From: Brevibacillus agri
Lineage (GTDB): Bacteria; Bacillota; Bacilli; Brevibacillales; Brevibacillaceae
Length of the DNA: 64,000 nucleotides
Direction: 5' to 3'
Assembly (NCBI RefSeq): GCF_004117055.1
Contig: NZ_CP026363.1
Location: 3,712,001-3,776,000, forward strand
Made by a program: the position numbers and the translations under genes. This document shows, one piece after another, positions 9,336-17,582 of this stretch. The notes under the pieces were generated by a model, which worked only from the letters and a program-made list of their open reading frames with translations, searched no databases and was not told where the DNA came from. Within the stretch, counting starts at the first letter, position 1. The number at the start of each line of letters is the position of its first letter.

Positions 9336-10016
9336 TCAGGCGGAGCGCTGCCGCTCCACTTCGCGAATATGCTCAAACAGCATATAGGAGCGAATCGCCG
9401 TCTCCAGGTGCAGGCGATCCGGCTCTTTTGTCGTGAAGTGCTTCTGAAAAAAAGCGGACAGCTTGTAAAGCACGCCGCAATATTTGCGCACGTAGCGCTC
9501 CCCAAACATCCCGACGAACAGGCCGCCCACGCCGCAGACAACGCTCCACTCCAGCGGCAAAAACCAGACCGAGAGCAAAAATCCGACGAAAAACCAGACG
9601 ACCAGATTGGTCGAGCAGCCTTCGTTGACGATATCGGCTTTGGCGATTTGCGGCAAGGCCGCCAGCGATTTTTTGCCTGTATAGCTGAAGACTTTATGTT
9701 CTGCACCGTGAAACTTTTTCATCATTTTTGGAAAAACAAAATGAAAGCCGCCGATGTAAACCGCTACCCACAGCGGATCTATAACCACCCACGCCGGATT
9801 GACCAGGGCTGCGACCACATAGCAGGCAAGCAGCAGATGAAAAAGCTGATAATACCAGGGAAAGGAGAAAAAAATCCGATACCACAGCTTGCCGATCGTC
9901 TTGAGCGTAATTTTTTCCGCCCACATATGGATGACGCCGTCTTTTACTTCGGCACAAGCAAGCACGTTTCGATCATGAAAAAGCACACCGCGTCCAAAAG
10001 ACATCCCCATAATCAT
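9336..10016 (-). CDS. DUF1385 (YqhQ-like) membrane protein
   Basis: A 226-residue integral membrane protein with about four hydrophobic segments (around 50-70, 75-95 and 140-175). It carries FHGAEHKVFSY, the hallmark of DUF1385, and a downstream VNEGCSTNLVV matching the family's Cys-containing segment. The family is widespread in Firmicutes with no settled function. The start is uncertain: GAAGGAG lies 13 nt before the ATG at 10016, and ATG codons 3 and 5 are alternatives. It is monocistronic, with its own terminator. Confidence 0.72.
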   Translation of the reverse strand: MIMGMSFGRGVLFHDRNVLACAEVKDGVIHMWAEKITLKTIGKLWYRIFFSFPWYYQLFHLLLACYVVAALVNPAWVVIDPLWVAVYIGGFHFVFPKMMKKFHGAEHKVFSYTGKKSLAALPQIAKADIVNEGCSTNLVVWFFVGFLLSVWFLPLEWSVVCGVGGLFVGMFGERYVRKYCGVLYKLSAFFQKHFTTKEPDRLHLETAIRSYMLFEHIREVERQRSA

Positions 10017-10094
10017 GCCGTTAGCTATTCTCCTTCCGCTCTAATGTCGTTATAATAGGTTGAGTTGTACGCAGAATGAAGGAGGTTTCCACAA

Positions 10095-11210
10095 TTGATC
10101 CGCATGGTTCCAACAACACCAATCACACCGATACACGATCCATGGGAGCCGTTGTTTAATGCGACACCGCCCGCTTACAAGCTTACCAGCGTGGAGTTTA
10201 CGGTAACGAATCTGTGCAATCTCCGCTGCGAGCATTGCGCGGTTGGCGATACATTGCGATATAAAGACGATCCCGCCCTGCCTGTCGATCTGATCCTGCG
10301 CCGTCTGGACGAAGCCAAGGATTTGCTTACGCTAAGTATAACAGGCGGGGAACCGATGTACAGCGAACGAACTGTAAAGGAAGTCATCCTGCCGATCCTG
10401 CGCTACGCAGCAGACCGCGGACTGCGCACACAGATCAACTCGAACATGTCGATGCCGTTTTCCCGCTACGAGCTGATTTTGCCTTACATAGATGTGATGC
10501 ACATTTCCTGGAACTGGTCTACGCCAGAGGAATTTCATGATATTGTTTACGCAAAAGCAAGGCAAACGGTTTCAATCAAACAGGCAGAAGCGCAGTTTGA
10601 GCGCATCATGGAAAATTCCCGCAAGCTCGCTGCAGCAGGCGTGTTCGTCTCCGCGGAGACGATGCTCAATCATCGGACGTGGCCGAAGCTCGATACACTG
10701 CATCGGCAAATTCAGGAAATGGGCAGCCGCAGGCACGAGGTTCACCCGATGTACGCCAGCGACTTTGCCCGCGACCTGAACGTGCTGTCTTTGGATGAGC
10801 TGCGCCAGGCGATTCACCGGATGCTCGACATTCGCAACGAAAACTTGTGGATGCTGTTCGGGACTCTCCCCTTTTTCGCCTGCAGCCCTGATCCGGCAGA
10901 CCGAGAGCTGATCCAAAGACTGCGAACAGCGAAAAATGTGACCACCCGCAATGATCCGGATGGTCGGAATCGCTTGAATATCAACATTTTTACGGGCGAT
11001 GTGATCGTGACCGACTTCGGCGATGTCGAGCCGCTCGGCAATATCCAGGACGCTCAGCTTCAACATATGTTTGACGCCTGGCAGCGCCATTCGTTGAACC
11101 AGAAGATCAACTGCTTCTGTCCCGCGGCCAAATGTGCCGGGCCGAACCTGCTCGTTGCCAACACTTACTACCCGGAGACGGACTTCACGTTGCGCAAGGC
11201 ACTCGTCTAG
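10095..11210 (+). CDS. yfkAB: Radical SAM/CxCxxxxC motif protein YfkAB
   Basis: A 371-residue radical SAM enzyme. CNLRCEHC supplies the three-Cys [4Fe-4S] motif that binds S-adenosylmethionine, and SITGGEPMYS follows. The C-terminal CFCPAAKC is the CxCxxxxC motif that defines the YfkAB family and probably holds a second cluster. B. subtilis YfkAB has nearly the same length and no known substrate. The start is the TTG at 10095, 9 nt after AAGGAGG; the ATG at 10104 is 18 nt away. The SASP gene follows 30 nt after the stop. Confidence 0.92.
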   Translation: MIRMVPTTPITPIHDPWEPLFNATPPAYKLTSVEFTVTNLCNLRCEHCAVGDTLRYKDDPALPVDLILRRLDEAKDLLTLSITGGEPMYSERTVKEVILPILRYAADRGLRTQINSNMSMPFSRYELILPYIDVMHISWNWSTPEEFHDIVYAKARQTVSIKQAEAQFERIMENSRKLAAAGVFVSAETMLNHRTWPKLDTLHRQIQEMGSRRHEVHPMYASDFARDLNVLSLDELRQAIHRMLDIRNENLWMLFGTLPFFACSPDPADRELIQRLRTAKNVTTRNDPDGRNRLNINIFTGDVIVTDFGDVEPLGNIQDAQLQHMFDAWQRHSLNQKINCFCPAAKCAGPNLLVANTYYPETDFTLRKALV

Positions 11211-11240
11211 TTGGGCACGCTAAGGCGAGAGGTGATATCC

Positions 11241-11495
11241 ATGAGCAGACGAAAACGTCCTCTCGTCCCAGGTGCCAGAGCAGGGCTCGATGCCTTGAAA
11301 GCGCAAGTCGCCCATGTCGCCGATCCGAACCAGGCGAAGTATGAAGTGGCTTCCGAGCTTCACGTCCCGCTGCAGCGCGGCTACAACGGCCAGCTCAGCT
11401 CACACGACGCAGGCCGGATCGGCGGCAGGCTGGGCGGCAGCATGGTAAAGGAAATGGTGCGGATGGCCGCGCAAGCCATGAATCAAAAATCGTAA
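11241..11495 (+). CDS. Alpha/beta-type small acid-soluble spore protein
   Basis: An 84-residue DNA-binding spore protein that coats chromosomal DNA in the dormant spore and shifts UV damage to the spore photoproduct. Family marks are KYEVASELHVPL (the GPR protease site region, here ASELHVP), GYNGQLSSHDAGRIGGRLGG and VKEMVRMA. A Lys/Arg/Pro-rich N-terminus precedes this core. The start at 11241 follows GAGAGGTG; the ATG at 11211 is the fused reading frame only. Probably forespore (sigma-G) transcribed by family knowledge. The photoproduct lyase gene lies 25 kb away in this window. Confidence 0.93.
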   Translation: MSRRKRPLVPGARAGLDALKAQVAHVADPNQAKYEVASELHVPLQRGYNGQLSSHDAGRIGGRLGGSMVKEMVRMAAQAMNQKS

Positions 11496-11511
11496 CGGCC
11501 TCACGCCTTGG

Positions 11512-11553
11512 GAACCCTGTCTTTTGCTGAAAGCGAGCGGCGGGGTTCTTTTT
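11512..11553 (+). terminator. Terminator after the SASP gene
   Basis: GAACCC pairs with GGGTTC, followed by TTTTT; the loop is long and stem-flanking pairs extend it. It lies just before the convergent MFS gene end. Confidence 0.6.
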
Positions 11554-11560
11554 CGATCAA

Positions 11561-13057
11561 TCACGCCCTCCCCAACAGCATGCTGGCAGCCAGGCTGATG
11601 AAAATCAGCAGCATCCCGGAGAAAAACACGCCGTGCAAAGCCTCGCTGAATACGTGCTGCACGGCCGCGAGCGACTCGGGCGCAAGCGCACTGCGAAGCT
11701 GCTCGTCCAGCAGAAGCTTCGGATCGGCAAGGGCGGCAAGCTGCTCAGCAGACAGCGTGGAGTCTGCCATACCGCTCACCTCGTTCATCCCCGCCTGCAT
11801 GTGCCACGCCAAAATCGTTCCGAATACGCTGATGCCCATCGTCCCGCCAATCGAGCGAAAAAATTGCGAGGTCGACATGGCGACGCCGCGTGCCTCGGGC
11901 GGAACCGCACTTTGGGCTGCTGTACCGAGCGCCGGGAAGACTGCTCCCATCCCAAGCCCCGTCACGATCATGGAAACCAAAAGCTGGCTGTTTGGCGTGG
12001 TTGCCTGAAGCTGGCCTAAAAGGTAAAAGCCAATCGCTATCAAGACCAGACTCGGAACCAGAATCGCGCGAAACGAAGCTTTGGCCAGCAGCCTTCCGCC
12101 AATGGCAGAAGACACTGCCACGGACAGCATGAGCGGTGTCAGCATATACCCCGCCTCCGCCGGACTTGCTCCGCTCACGCCCTGGACGAACAGCGGAATG
12201 TAAGCAATGGCACCAAATAGCGCTGCGCTCACGAAAAAGCCTGCGATATTTCCGAAGCCGATGGCCGGAATCCGAAACAGCGAGAGCGGCAAAAGCGGCT
12301 CCTTCGCCTTGCTTTCAACCCAGATGAACAGCCCCGTCAAAAGCAGACCCGTACCGAACAAGCCGAGAACCGGCCATGAGCCCCATGCGTCATGCAGCTC
12401 CCCTCCGATCACCAGGGCGAGCAAAATCGCAAGGACAGCGGCGCTCAGGCTGATGGCTCCGTACCAGTCAATCTGCGGCTTTTTGTCGCGAATCGTTTTC
12501 CCGCGCCACGCCAGTGCGATGAGCAGAAAGGCGGGAATGCCGATCGGCAGATTGAGAAAGAAAATCCAGCCCCAGTCCCACTTCTCCACTATGATCCCTC
12601 CCAGCGTCGGACCGACCATGCTCGCCAAAGCGAACACCGCTCCGAACAAGCCCTGGAATTTTCCGCGTTGCTCGGGTGGGTACAGCTCGCCGACAATCGT
12701 AAAGGCAATCGGCAGCAAAGCCCCGGCCCCCAAGCCTTGCACTCCCCGGGCGGTAATCAGCTCCATCATCGAGCCTGACCATCCGCACAAGAGCGCCCCC
12801 GCCAAAAACAGCGCCAACCCGCTCAAATAGACAATCCGCGTGCCAAACAAATCGGCGAGCTTTCCGTAAATCGGCATCGTGATCGTCGAAGCGAGCATGT
12901 AGATCGCAAACACCCAACTGTAGAGCGACAATCCTGCCCATTCTTTTGTAATCGTCGGCATGGCCGTGGCCACGATCGTCTGATCCAGCGACGCCAACAC
13001 CAGACCAAGCAGCAAGCCTGCCGTCACCAGATTCACCTGACGCTTTTGTTCCTTCAT
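11561..13057 (-). CDS. MFS drug efflux transporter, DHA2 (EmrB/QacA) family
   Basis: A 498-residue inner-membrane proton-coupled exporter predicted to have 14 membrane helices. The DHA2 signature LASLDQTIVATAMPTI sits in helix 1, and motif A appears as GKLADLFGTR after helix 2. A large extracytoplasmic loop near residues 420-450 before the last helix fits the family. Start ATG at 13057 follows GGGAGGG; the longer frame up to 13198 has no ribosome site at its start. The substrate is not predictable. It stands alone, without a local TetR or MarR gene. Confidence 0.93.
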   Translation of the reverse strand: MKEQKRQVNLVTAGLLLGLVLASLDQTIVATAMPTITKEWAGLSLYSWVFAIYMLASTITMPIYGKLADLFGTRIVYLSGLALFLAGALLCGWSGSMMELITARGVQGLGAGALLPIAFTIVGELYPPEQRGKFQGLFGAVFALASMVGPTLGGIIVEKWDWGWIFFLNLPIGIPAFLLIALAWRGKTIRDKKPQIDWYGAISLSAAVLAILLALVIGGELHDAWGSWPVLGLFGTGLLLTGLFIWVESKAKEPLLPLSLFRIPAIGFGNIAGFFVSAALFGAIAYIPLFVQGVSGASPAEAGYMLTPLMLSVAVSSAIGGRLLAKASFRAILVPSLVLIAIGFYLLGQLQATTPNSQLLVSMIVTGLGMGAVFPALGTAAQSAVPPEARGVAMSTSQFFRSIGGTMGISVFGTILAWHMQAGMNEVSGMADSTLSAEQLAALADPKLLLDEQLRSALAPESLAAVQHVFSEALHGVFFSGMLLIFISLAASMLLGRA

Positions 13058-13224
13058 CTCGTTCCCTCCCTTTTTTTGTAAAACCGTCGTTGACAGCTTC
13101 AAAAATATAAGGGAAATCGCAAAAAATGAATAGACTTTTTCTTTGCGATCGGTTATTCTGATGATAGAGTCTGCCCCTGAGAACTTGCAGGTTTCCATTG
13201 CTTTCGGACGCCTTACCTATAGAT

Positions 13225-13261
13225 AAAAAACCGCCCCAGCAACGACTGGAGGCGGTTTTTT
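13225..13261. terminator. Bidirectional hairpin upstream of the MFS gene
   Basis: AAAAAACCGCC pairs with GGCGGTTTTTT, with an inner CCAG/CTGG stem. T-runs flank it on both strands, but its neighbours place it as a terminator only for a minus-strand transcript stopping before the small gene or for read-through. Confidence 0.8.
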
Positions 13262-13286
13262 GGTTGTCCGGCTTCATGCCTGATCG

Positions 13287-13475
13287 TCATCTGAGTTTGT
13301 CGAGATTTTTCGCACTCGGCTTGCGTGGCCCAAGCATCGTCTTGCTGATGCTGTTTACTTTGTGAAAGGAATCGAATACTTGGTCGATGACTTCCACCAG
13401 CTCGCGAATCTGCACCACTTTTCCATAGACGCCCATGAAATGGTGTCTGACGTTTTTGCCGTTAAACCCTAGCAT
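13287..13475 (-). CDS. Small hypothetical protein (62 aa)
   Basis: A short gene supported by a very good ribosome site (GAGGAGGTG 6 nt before the ATG) and a basic, soluble product. It begins MLGFNGKNVRHHF, has a central amphipathic stretch (VVQIRELVEVIDQVFDSFHKV) shown here only in outline, and ends in a basic KNLDKLR tail. No family is recognised. It lies between two hairpins, so it may be transcribed alone. Confidence 0.6.
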   Translation of the reverse strand: MLGFNGKNVRHHFMGVYGKVVQIRELVEVIDQVFDSFHKVNSISKTMLGPRKPSAKNLDKLR

Positions 13476-13596
13476 GGCCGCACCTCCTCGTAATCCTCTA
13501 GTACTACCTTATGCAGTTCGGGGCCAAGAGGCGATGGCGTAGCGGGAAAATTATTAGCCCTTTGCAAAAAGGAAGGATGGCCGGACGTCCAATGGC

Positions 13597-13980
13597 TTAG
13601 CGCGGGCGTGGAGTCGCAGTCGGGCGCGGTCGAGGGGGCGGGGTTGGCGCAGGCGTCGGCACCGGGCCGGGCACGAGGCGTTCCAGACGGGTCACGCGCG
13701 CCTCCAGGCGGTTGACGCGTGTTTCCAGGCGATCCACGCGATCATCGACTTTGGTGTAGTCGTCGCGCAGCGCATCCACGCGATTTTCCACGCGCGTCAA
13801 TCTCCGTTCCACATCACTCGTCGGAGCAGGCGTGGCAGTGACCGGGATGTACAGGTTTTGACCGACGTAAATGTAATACGGATAGGCGATATTGTTTACG
13901 CGGATCAATTCCTGAACGGGCACGCCAAAGCGAGCGGCAATACTGTTCAGGGTATCTCCCGCACGGACTGTATAGTTCAC
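13597..13980 (-). CDS. LysM protein with coiled coil and Pro-rich tail
   Basis: A 127-residue protein in three parts. Residues 1-48 are a LysM domain (YTVRAGDTLNSIAARFG, ending in VGQNLYIPV) that binds peptidoglycan or chitin-like glycans. Residues ~58-100 are a heptad-repeat coiled coil (VERRLTRVENRVDALR and successive R-L-E-x-R-V units), probably trimeric. The last ~27 residues are a Pro/Thr/Arg tail. No signal peptide is present, as in Bacillus spore-coat LysM proteins such as SafA, so a spore or mother-cell envelope role is possible but inferred. The GTG at 13980 sits 8 nt after AGAGGGAG; the in-frame GTG at 13989 overlaps that site. Confidence 0.85.
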   Translation of the reverse strand: MNYTVRAGDTLNSIAARFGVPVQELIRVNNIAYPYYIYVGQNLYIPVTATPAPTSDVERRLTRVENRVDALRDDYTKVDDRVDRLETRVNRLEARVTRLERLVPGPVPTPAPTPPPRPRPTATPRPR

Positions 13981-14062
13981 GAAGCTCACTCCCTCTATCG
14001 TTTCTTGTTCGTTACTAGCCTATGCCCGCCCGGAGACAGTGGAGATAAACAAATACCCATTT

Positions 14063-14092
14063 TTGCAAAGATAGGTAAACACCCAGTATATT
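14063..14092 (+). promoter_or_regulatory. Promoter pointing into the AT-rich insert
   Basis: TTGCAA (14063-14068) and TATATT (14087-14092) with an 18-nt spacer on the plus strand, about 53 nt before a ribosome site and ATG at 14145. It has no full-length gene to serve now. Confidence 0.5.
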
Positions 14093-14144
14093 CGCCGTTG
14101 CAGGCGCGCAGCGGCAAGGCGCCCAAGAATGCTTAGGAGTGAGA

Positions 14145-14237
14145 ATGAACAACAGTGCTAATCATGATACTCAATTAAATACTGCAAATCTGTTTCCCTT
14201 TCGATTATTTCCCTTTCAATATCTTCGGTATAAATAA
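14145..14237 (+). pseudogene. 30-codon stub, possible disrupted host gene
   Basis: TTAGGAGTGAG stands just before an ATG that opens a 30-codon frame ending in TAA. The first few codons may be native sequence. Within about 10 bases of the start the composition changes to the AT-rich insert, and the remaining codons run antisense through the 3' end of the HIRAN-like gene. With the upstream promoter this looks like a gene whose body was replaced or interrupted. It could also be a chance frame; the original product cannot be named. Confidence 0.3.
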
Positions 14238-14904
14238 GCACATGTGGTCGGTTATCTTCTTTTCCTAAGTGGTAAACTTTTGAATAAACACTGATTTTTT
14301 GTTTCAACAACCGATAAAAAAGCAGATTAAACGGTCTTGGTATGTACCCCACTCGTTCATAATGATTTTCTTGGTCAATAAATTCAACTGCAGACGAATC
14401 TTCAGGATTAACATCGTCTATTCTGACAATAAACTCAATGTTCTCCTTCTGTTGAAAATCCCTGTTCTTAGATTTTGTATATGACCAGCCTGCAACCTCA
14501 CAACTAAATAAAACATAATTCTTTTCATAAACAATTGGTTCCATGAACGTTAACGAGTCCGTTGCCAATTTCCCTTTTGTTACACATAAGTAATCCCAAT
14601 ACACATCATCAGAACCCTGCAAATCATTATCAGACAAAAATTTTTGAAAATCATTTCGTTTCGTGTTAGGAAGTCTTCTTTCAAAAACGGAAAACAATTT
14701 CTTGCTTTCATAGACTGACTCGATATCACTAATCCCGATAAACGGAATGAAACCTTCCGCCTTTGCCTCTTCAACGACTGAAATGTTATAAGAAAACACG
14801 TACAGACCGCTATCAAGCCTTTTTTGCAGTACTCCTACTGGGAAATTTCTCCCTGAAACTGGACTTTTCCAGTTTAGAAGTAATTTACTAAAACTAATTT
14901 TCAT
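14158..14904 (-). CDS. HipA-N-like/HIRAN-like partner protein
   Basis: A 248-residue protein that I read as two parts. Residues ~20-90 resemble the small N-terminal subdomain of HipA toxins: GVLQKRLDSGLYVFSYN and then LFSVFERRLPNTKR, like the HipA phrase in which F-x-x-R-L-P precedes a basic R-x-D-Y/F. Residues ~130-230 resemble a HIRAN domain: VNPEDSSAVEF matches the N-x-x-D-x-x-A-V turn and VGYIPR the G-Y-I/V-P-R strand. HIRAN domains in HLTF bind single-stranded DNA 3' ends. The gene overlaps the upstream kinase gene by 11 bp, so the two are co-translated. Both domain calls come from motif reading alone. It could be antitoxin, sensor or kinase-activity subunit. Confidence 0.6.
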   Translation of the reverse strand: MKISFSKLLLNWKSPVSGRNFPVGVLQKRLDSGLYVFSYNISVVEEAKAEGFIPFIGISDIESVYESKKLFSVFERRLPNTKRNDFQKFLSDNDLQGSDDVYWDYLCVTKGKLATDSLTFMEPIVYEKNYVLFSCEVAGWSYTKSKNRDFQQKENIEFIVRIDDVNPEDSSAVEFIDQENHYERVGYIPRPFNLLFYRLLKQKISVYSKVYHLGKEDNRPHVLIYTEDIEREIIERETDLQYLIEYHD

Positions 14905-15859
14905 GGCTAAACTCCCTTAACATATAGTCTCGACGAGTTATTAACAAGCGTATAACGAATTGCTTTTGAAGGTCAGTCATAACTACGTCCGGTACTTTTT
15001 CAAGCAATTGGATTATCAAATTATCAGAAAGTCGTTCAATACGCGACACATATTTACTAATTTCAGGGGTACATTCCCTGATTTTTTGAAACAACGAAAA
15101 AATATTCAATTTCTCATGCTGTTGAATGTTTCCCCATTTGATTAAAGAACTTGATTTCCTTCCAAATAAGTATGCATCAAACATTTGTTTATCCCGCATC
15201 ATTAGCATGATTTTATGTTGAGGTAACTCTCTTCCTAAACTAGAAGAATTATCGTAAAAAGGAGCAAACCGTATCTCGTTTGTTTTTTCATTTCTTATGA
15301 TTCCAAAATTATCTTGATGTCGATCTGTGTTCCCTATTAAAGTGTCAAAAACCATCATTTTATACAGTTCTTCTATAAAATTGTATTTACGAAAAATTTT
15401 CTCTAATAACTCATAGCTGTAAACTTCAAACTCTCCCCGTAAAATGTCCCGATTGTATGTAAAATCATATTCCATGATCATATCTGCACCTTCAACTAAA
15501 CTCTCCTCCCCTTCAACAAGAAAGGAATGACAAAGTGCTCCGTAAATCATTCCCGAATCCAACTTCGAAATATCTAGCCCATAATGCCCTACGATTTCGT
15601 CGTCAGCCGCAACACAAGCTATGTCTACAGTATGTGTGCTAAAACCCAGAATTTTGCCTATTTCGGAAGCAATTTTTTCAGCCCACATTTCCCCAGTAGA
15701 TTCTCCTTCTATTTTCCATGTACTACTTGTCAGCGAAACAGGAAGCTTGAATAAGCCTAGCTTAAAACTCTCAGGAAATCTGTACCATCTCTTTTCTTTT
15801 GATCCCGAAACGTATAGATCTTCGAAGGGCCACCCTGAAATATTTAAGATTGGGTACAT
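14894..15859 (-). CDS. HipA-like Ser/Thr kinase
   Basis: A 321-residue kinase of the HipA/CtkA fold lacking the HipA N-terminal subdomain. The catalytic segment IGNTDRHQDNFG supplies catalytic D179 and metal-binding N184, and APFYDNSSSLG supplies the DFG-equivalent D203. K38 (LGLFKLP) is the candidate ATP-anchoring lysine. HipA and HipT kinases phosphorylate tRNA synthetases or other targets and cause growth arrest; the target here is unknown. AAGGAG stands 8 nt before the ATG, and a perfect TATAAT lies further upstream. No HipB-type HTH gene adjoins it; the downstream overlapping gene carries the HipA-N-like part. Its AT-rich codons contrast with neighbours. Confidence 0.8.
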   Translation of the reverse strand: MYPILNISGWPFEDLYVSGSKEKRWYRFPESFKLGLFKLPVSLTSSTWKIEGESTGEMWAEKIASEIGKILGFSTHTVDIACVAADDEIVGHYGLDISKLDSGMIYGALCHSFLVEGEESLVEGADMIMEYDFTYNRDILRGEFEVYSYELLEKIFRKYNFIEELYKMMVFDTLIGNTDRHQDNFGIIRNEKTNEIRFAPFYDNSSSLGRELPQHKIMLMMRDKQMFDAYLFGRKSSSLIKWGNIQQHEKLNIFSLFQKIRECTPEISKYVSRIERLSDNLIIQLLEKVPDVVMTDLQKQFVIRLLITRRDYMLREFSHEN

Positions 15860-15867
15860 ATGGCAAT

Positions 15868-15896
15868 CTCCTTAACAATAATCTATGCTGATTATA
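15868..15896 (-). promoter_or_regulatory. Promoter -10 and ribosome site of the HipA-like operon
   Basis: Minus-strand TATAAT at 15891-15896 and AAGGAG at 15868-15873. A weak -35 (TAGCAT) lies 18 nt upstream of the -10. No obvious inverted repeat for an HTH autorepressor overlaps it. Confidence 0.5.
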
Positions 15897-15987
15897 TCAA
15901 ATAGCACATGTTTAATGCTAAAAGCTATTACTGCTTTTTCATGACCACAGGACAAGGGTTATTGCTTGAATGACTCGTTTACAGCTC

Positions 15988-16024
15988 AAAAGCCTCTGGC
16001 ATCATATAATGTCAGAGGCTTTTG
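15988..16024. terminator. Fumarase terminator
   Basis: AAAAGCCTCTG pairs with CAGAGGCTTTT across a 14-nt loop, just after the minus-strand fumarase stop codon. Confidence 0.85.
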
Positions 16025-16046
16025 CGTTATTTCTATACGGTTTCCC

Positions 16047-17582
16047 TTATTTGAATACCGGCTCGGCAAACTGAGCCAATTTTTCCAGGGACGATTTCTC
16101 GACATCGGCATGCAAGCTGTTGCCGTGGGAGTCCATCGTCACGATGGCGGCGAAGCCTTTTACGCGCAAATGCCACATCGCTTCGGGAATACCGAACTCC
16201 AGGAAGTCCACGCCTTCGACTTTTTCCAGGCACTCTGCATAGTACTGAGCCGCGCCACCGATTGCATTCAGGTAGACAGCACCGTGCTCGTTCAACGCTT
16301 TCAACGTTTTTGCGCCCATTCCGCCTTTTCCGATAACGGCACGGATTCCGAATTTCTTGATAATGTCGCCCTGGTACGGTTCCTCGCGGATGGAAGTCGT
16401 CGGTCCAGCCGCTTTTACATGCCACTCGCCCGCTTCATCCTTCAGCATGACCGGACCGCAATGGTAGATGATCCCCCCATTGAGGTCCACAGGACAGTCG
16501 TGATCCATCAGGTAGCTGTGCAGGGCATCGCGTCCGGTGTGCATTTCGCCGTTGATGATGACGACGTCGCCCACTTTCAGGCTGCGGATTTGCTCTTCCG
16601 TAATGGGCGCTTCGAGCACTACCTCGCGACGGCTTTCGCCTTCTTCGCTTGCGGCTGCGGTCGGAGCCAAATCCATGGCGACTTCCTCGTCCTTGTACAA
16701 GTAACGGAGAATTTCGCCTGTTTCGGCGTTCAGACGCACACCTTGACGGCGGAACGCCCAGCAGTTGTAGGCAACGGAAACGAAAAAGCTTGCGGGCAGG
16801 CGATTTTCCACGCCCACTTTACAGCCGAGCAAGGTCGAGTTTCCGCCGAAGCCCATCGTCCCGATTCCCAGTTGGTTCGCTGTTTCCATAATGTAGTTTT
16901 CCAGCGCGGCCAGGTCCGGGTTCGGATTGACATCATCCACAGGGCGGAACAGTTGATGCTTCGCCAGCGCATAGCCGGAGGTGCGGTCGCCACCGATGCC
17001 TACGCCGATGAAGCCGGCGCTACAGCCTTGTCCTTGTGCCTGGTAGACCGCATGCAAAATGCATTTGCGCACGCCATCCAGGTTGCGGCCCGCTTTGCCC
17101 AGACCTTCCAGCTCACAGGGCAGGGAGTATTGAATGTTCTTGTTCTCACAGCCGCCGCCTTTTAGGATCAGCTTGATTTCGATTTCATCCTCTTCCCATT
17201 GCTCGAAGTGAATGACCGGAGTACCTGGCCCCAGGTTGTCCCCGCTGTTTGCCCCTGTCAAGGAGTCAACGGAGTTGGGACGCAGCTTGCCTGTTTTCGT
17301 CGCCTCTACAATCGCTTCCTTGATCGCTTTTTTGATCGTGAGCTGGTTGACGCCAACCGGAGTTTTGACCTCAAAGGTCGGCATCCCCGTATCTTGGCAG
17401 ATCGGAGAGACGTTTTCCTCGGCCATCACGACGTTTTGCGCGATGGTGGACAAGGACAGCGCAGCACGAGTGCCCAAATCTTCTTTCAGTTTTGCTGCAT
17501 TGACGGCGCGACGCACGTCTGGCGGCAAGTTTGTTGACGTATCCGTGATGAGTTCCAGAATGCTTTGCTTCAAGTTTTCCAT
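16047..17582 (-). CDS. fumA: Fumarate hydratase, class I
   Basis: Iron-sulfur fumarase of the TCA cycle, interconverting fumarate and malate. The 511-residue protein is the fused form: an alpha part to about residue 290 with cysteines expected to hold the labile [4Fe-4S] cluster (SPICQDTGMPTF, GGGCENKN, and LGCKVG), then the beta part (NGEMHTGRDALHSYL, GPTTSIREEPY, GKGGMGAKT). Class I enzymes are oxygen-sensitive, unlike the class II CitG of B. subtilis. AAGGGG precedes the ATG. It is monocistronic with its own terminator. Confidence 0.95.
   Translation of the reverse strand: MENLKQSILELITDTSTNLPPDVRRAVNAAKLKEDLGTRAALSLSTIAQNVVMAEENVSPICQDTGMPTFEVKTPVGVNQLTIKKAIKEAIVEATKTGKLRPNSVDSLTGANSGDNLGPGTPVIHFEQWEEDEIEIKLILKGGGCENKNIQYSLPCELEGLGKAGRNLDGVRKCILHAVYQAQGQGCSAGFIGVGIGGDRTSGYALAKHQLFRPVDDVNPNPDLAALENYIMETANQLGIGTMGFGGNSTLLGCKVGVENRLPASFFVSVAYNCWAFRRQGVRLNAETGEILRYLYKDEEVAMDLAPTAAASEEGESRREVVLEAPITEEQIRSLKVGDVVIINGEMHTGRDALHSYLMDHDCPVDLNGGIIYHCGPVMLKDEAGEWHVKAAGPTTSIREEPYQGDIIKKFGIRAVIGKGGMGAKTLKALNEHGAVYLNAIGGAAQYYAECLEKVEGVDFLEFGIPEAMWHLRVKGFAAIVTMDSHGNSLHADVEKSSLEKLAQFAEPVFK

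Larger units (their letters stand above)
14148..15960. mobile_element. AT-rich genomic insert carrying a HipA-like kinase module
   Basis: By eye this 1.8-kb block is strongly AT-rich (long A/T runs, AT-ending codons), while both flanks are GC-rich like the rest of the window. It holds exactly two overlapping minus-strand genes and their promoter. No transposase, integrase, tRNA gene or clear terminal repeat is seen at either edge, so the mechanism is unknown. The right edge is placed between the promoter and the fumarase terminator at 15988. The exact ends are estimates. Confidence 0.65.

Noticed and set aside
14100-14125. GGCGC/GCGCC hairpin as a terminator of the HipA-like operon
   Set aside because: No T-run follows on the minus strand and the loop is itself GC-rich.
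15966-17165. 399-codon frame antisense to the fumarase gene
   Set aside because: Shadow of a well-conserved class I fumarase; no ribosome site.
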